The position numbers and the translations under genes were made by a program. Shown here piece after piece: positions 62,239-64,000 of a DNA stretch of 64,000 nt; the stretch's first letter is position 1, and every line of letters starts with the position of its first letter. Under the pieces are notes generated by a model. The model searched no databases, was not told the origin of the DNA, and saw nothing but the letters and a program-made list of their open reading frames with translations. The stretch comes from Candidatus Amarobacter glycogenicus (GTDB taxonomy: Bacteria; Chloroflexota; Dehalococcoidia; Tepidiformales; Tepidiformaceae), in NCBI GenBank assembly GCA_016719395.1, contig JADJZF010000002.1, forward strand, positions 1 to 64,000. Reading direction: 5' to 3'.

Positions 62239-62857
62239 GGTGAACATCGGCGACTCATTCGACCCGGCAGCGTTCGACCTCGTCCTGATCGGCGGAGGCC
62301 AGGACAGGGAGCAGCGCCGCATTGCCGATGACCTGGCGAGGCGCGGCGAAGGGATCCGGATGGCGATCGAGGACGGGTTGCCCGCGCTGGTGGTCTGCGG
62401 CGGATTTCAACTCTTCGGGCGCCGCTACATCGACCAGGCCGGCGAAATCATCCCAGGGATTGGCGTCTTCGACCTCGAAACGCGGCACCCGGGTCCGGTG
62501 GCCGATCGCTGTATCGGCGACGTGGTCATCGAAACGGCCGAGGGCGAAGTGGTGGGATTCGAGAACCACGGTGGCCGCACCTATCTCGCCCCCGGGCAAG
62601 CGCACTTTGGGAAGGTGCGCTACGGGGCGGGGAACAACAACGGAGACCGCACCGAAGGAGCCCGCCATAAGAACGCGATCGGCACCTACCTGCACGGCAG
62701 CCTCCTGCCCAAGAACCCCGCGCTCGCAGATGCACTCATCGTCGCGGGCCTTCGCCGCCGGTACGGCCCTGGTGTCGGGCTCGAGCCACTGGAAGACACC
62801 GCAGAAACCGGCGCCCACGCTAATGCGGTCAGGATCACCGAAAAGCGCCGGAGTTGA
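62120..62857 (+). CDS. gatD: Lipid II isoglutaminyl synthase, glutaminase subunit GatD
   Basis: 245 aa class I amidotransferase: MDLRVAHLYPDVMNIYGDRG at the start, nucleophile Cys in PALVVCGGFQLFGRRYIDQA, VGFENHGGRTYL and catalytic His in NAIGTYLHGSLLPKNPALAD. It feeds ammonia to MurT for amidation of the D-Glu in lipid II, as in monoderms. MurT is normally next to it; here the neighbour is a FAD enzyme, so MurT must be elsewhere. Confidence 0.9.
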   Translation: MDLRVAHLYPDVMNIYGDRGNVIALRYRCESRGIGFSLTEVNIGDSFDPAAFDLVLIGGGQDREQRRIADDLARRGEGIRMAIEDGLPALVVCGGFQLFGRRYIDQAGEIIPGIGVFDLETRHPGPVADRCIGDVVIETAEGEVVGFENHGGRTYLAPGQAHFGKVRYGAGNNNGDRTEGARHKNAIGTYLHGSLLPKNPALADALIVAGLRRRYGPGVGLEPLEDTAETGAHANAVRITEKRRS

Positions 62858-62884
62858 CACACAGTGCTAAAGTGTGAAAGTGTG
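62858..62884 (+). promoter_or_regulatory. Candidate operator of the toxin-antitoxin module
   Basis: CACAC-9 bases-GTGTG (62858-62876) plus a second GTGTG at 62880, next to a TTGACA at 62854-62859 that overlaps the gatD stop. It lies 19 bases before the antitoxin ATG, where autoregulation of such modules occurs. Confidence 0.4.
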
Positions 62885-62903
62885 TTCGCACAGGAGAAAC
62901 AAA

Positions 62904-63248
62904 ATGAGCGCGAGACTAACGGTCGTCCTCGATGACGAAGACCTCTACCGCCGGCTGAAAGTGAAGGCTGCCGTAGATGGCGTCCCGATGAAAGACCTGG
63001 TCGAGGCGGGGCTCCGGCATCTCCTCGGCGAGCCGGCGAAAGTGAAGCCCGAACCCAAGCAGTTCGACTGGGAGCGTTACGAGGCACTCATCGAACAGTT
63101 CCGTAAGGAAGACCAGGAGCTCGGGGACGAAGCATCCTATCCAACGGACCTCTCGGACGTGAAACACCACCTCTACGGCTACCCGAAGGCTGCCGAACGC
63201 CGGACGCTTCACGTCGCGGAAGACCGCGAGGAGTACGACTCCCATTGA
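62904..63248 (+). CDS. Ribbon-helix-helix antitoxin (VapB-like)
   Basis: 114 aa. The N-terminal RHH pattern is MSARLTVVLDDEDLYRRLKV, then VDGVPMKDLVEAGLRHLL; the acidic C-terminal half (RKEDQELGDEASY, AEDREEYDSH) would wrap the toxin. CAGGAG lies before the ATG. Its stop overlaps the toxin start (TTGA). Confidence 0.7.
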   Translation: MSARLTVVLDDEDLYRRLKVKAAVDGVPMKDLVEAGLRHLLGEPAKVKPEPKQFDWERYEALIEQFRKEDQELGDEASYPTDLSDVKHHLYGYPKAAERRTLHVAEDREEYDSH

Positions 63249-63655
63249 AGGTTTTCATGGATGCCAGCGCACTGGTCCCGCTCGCGCTGGAGCGGGACCA
63301 GTGGTTCCTCTCCGTGCGGCGGAACTTGAGAGCGCTGCGAGAGAGCGGGACGCCTGAACTCGTGACCAGCAACTGGACGTATTACGAAGCGCTCGCCCTG
63401 TGCCGGCGCAGCGGGATGCACACGGTCAGCAAGCTTCGCCGGATCGTTGAGGCCGAGGTCACGGCTGTCCGTGTCGATGAAGTGGCGGAGGCGGAAGCGC
63501 TCCGCCGCTTTCTTGGCTGGCACGACAAGACAGCTTCGGTCGTTGACCACGCGAACCTGCTTGTTGCGCTCGAACTTGGCTGTGCGGCCATCCTCACCTT
63601 CGACGAGGACTTCGTCCCCATCGCGAACGGGACGGGCCTCCGAGTCCTGCGTTAG
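63245..63655 (+). CDS. PIN-domain ribonuclease toxin (VapC-like)
   Basis: 136 aa, starts TTG in 4-base overlap with the antitoxin. PIN acidic site: MKVFMDASALVPLA (Asp5-6), Glu in NWTYYEALAL, Asp in VVDHANLLVALE and Asp in TFDEDFVPIANG. A rare start codon and full overlap imply strict coupling to antitoxin translation. It converges on the RidA gene; the two stop codons overlap by two bases. Confidence 0.8.
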   Translation: MKVFMDASALVPLALERDQWFLSVRRNLRALRESGTPELVTSNWTYYEALALCRRSGMHTVSKLRRIVEAEVTAVRVDEVAEAEALRRFLGWHDKTASVVDHANLLVALELGCAAILTFDEDFVPIANGTGLRVLR

Positions 63656-64000
63656 TCGTCGACGACTGCGTCAACCTCGATCTCGATGAGCATGCCTGGG
63701 GCCATGAGCGCGCTCACCTGGACCATCGTTGCCGCGGGTTTGATGTCGCGGAAGGACTCTCCGTGGGCCTTGCTGAACTCTTCCCAGCGGCGGATGTCGG
63801 TCACGAACATGCGCGTGCGCACGACGTGGCGCATTCCCGCCCCGGCCTGGTGAAGCGCCCGCTCGATGATTTCGAAGCAGCGTTTCGCCTGGAGATAGCC
63901 GTCGTCGCCGCCGAAGATGGCGCCGTCAGGCTCTGCCGCCGTCGTCCCGGCGACGAAGACGGAATCTCCGACGCGGACGGCGCGCGAGTATCCAACCACG
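63652..64000 (-). CDS. RidA family protein, N-terminus beyond window
   Basis: About 115 aa visible. RidA/YjgF: VGYSRAVRVGDSVFVAGTTA, GDDGYLQAKRCFEIIERALH, HVVRTRMFVTDIRRW and the Arg-bearing MVQVSALMAPGMLIEIEVDA. It hydrolyses reactive 2-aminoacrylate. The track-visible Val/Met start is internal to the family; the true start lies right of base 64000. Confidence 0.88.
   Translation of the reverse strand, partial: VVGYSRAVRVGDSVFVAGTTAAEPDGAIFGGDDGYLQAKRCFEIIERALHQAGAGMRHVVRTRMFVTDIRRWEEFSKAHGESFRDIKPAATMVQVSALMAPGMLIEIEVDAVVDD

Overview
The window is about 64 kb of high-GC, gene-dense bacterial chromosome. It has no rRNA, tRNA, CRISPR array, insertion sequence or phage gene that I can recognise. 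The content suggests a monoderm-like, high-GC member of the Chloroflexota (Dehalococcoidia/Tepidiformia-like is my best guess, inferred rather than proven). Pointers are HrcA/CIRCE control of grpE-dnaK, a lipid II amidation subunit (GatD), many lipoproteins with no outer-membrane genes, a SipW-type signal peptidase, TP-rich cell-wall linkers, and a UGSC selenoprotein.

Layout. 1-4133: the end of an enoyl-CoA hydratase gene, a lipoprotein, then a SAM-I riboswitch in front of a threonine-synthase-like / NIL-domain / MoaD-ThiS-like operon. 4268-5430: tatA and an XdhC-like gene. 5720-8679: an export island with a SipW-type signal peptidase fused to a DUF5305-like domain, flanked by three small secreted proteins that share a motif after the hydrophobic segment. 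8692-11295: pheA, two TrkA-type K+ channel regulators, a universal stress protein and a small membrane protein. 11375-14586: an ECF sigma factor fused to its own anti-sigma domain, facing a DUF4397 surface protein, then a DUF4349 lipoprotein. 14691-18824: a folP-folK fusion, a JAMM peptidase, a histidine phosphatase and an M23 peptidase. 18932-22392: a two-ATPase, two-permease ABC exporter operon. 22475-26154: CIRCE-hrcA-grpE-dnaK. 26175-30765: a methyltransferase, a lipoprotein, a large eCIS-cargo-like protein and an APH-family kinase.

30877-46029 is mainly a nitrogen-control region: amtB-glnK, glnA, a second amtB-glnK pair and a CPA-type antiporter. Four promoters here carry arrays of GAAAC/GTAAC-type pentamers spaced exactly 11 bp apart, which is GlnR-like operator architecture. 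An oligopeptide ABC transporter and a PhoX phosphatase with a four-repeat Pho box lie inside this region. 46122-53092: a MerR-controlled ABC exporter, a selenocysteine-containing UGSC protein with its thioredoxin-fused neighbour, Uma2, DUF952 and a tandem rhodanese. 53164-64000: a P-type Ca2+ ATPase, a thiolase, an M16 peptidase, a LOG protein, a GNAT, a FAD oxidoreductase, GatD, a VapBC-like module and the end of a RidA gene.

About ten single-base frame breaks fall inside conserved genes, including dnaK, folP-folK, phoX and a thiolase. This pattern looks more like residual assembly indels than real gene decay. I give such genes their full span and mark where the frame changes.
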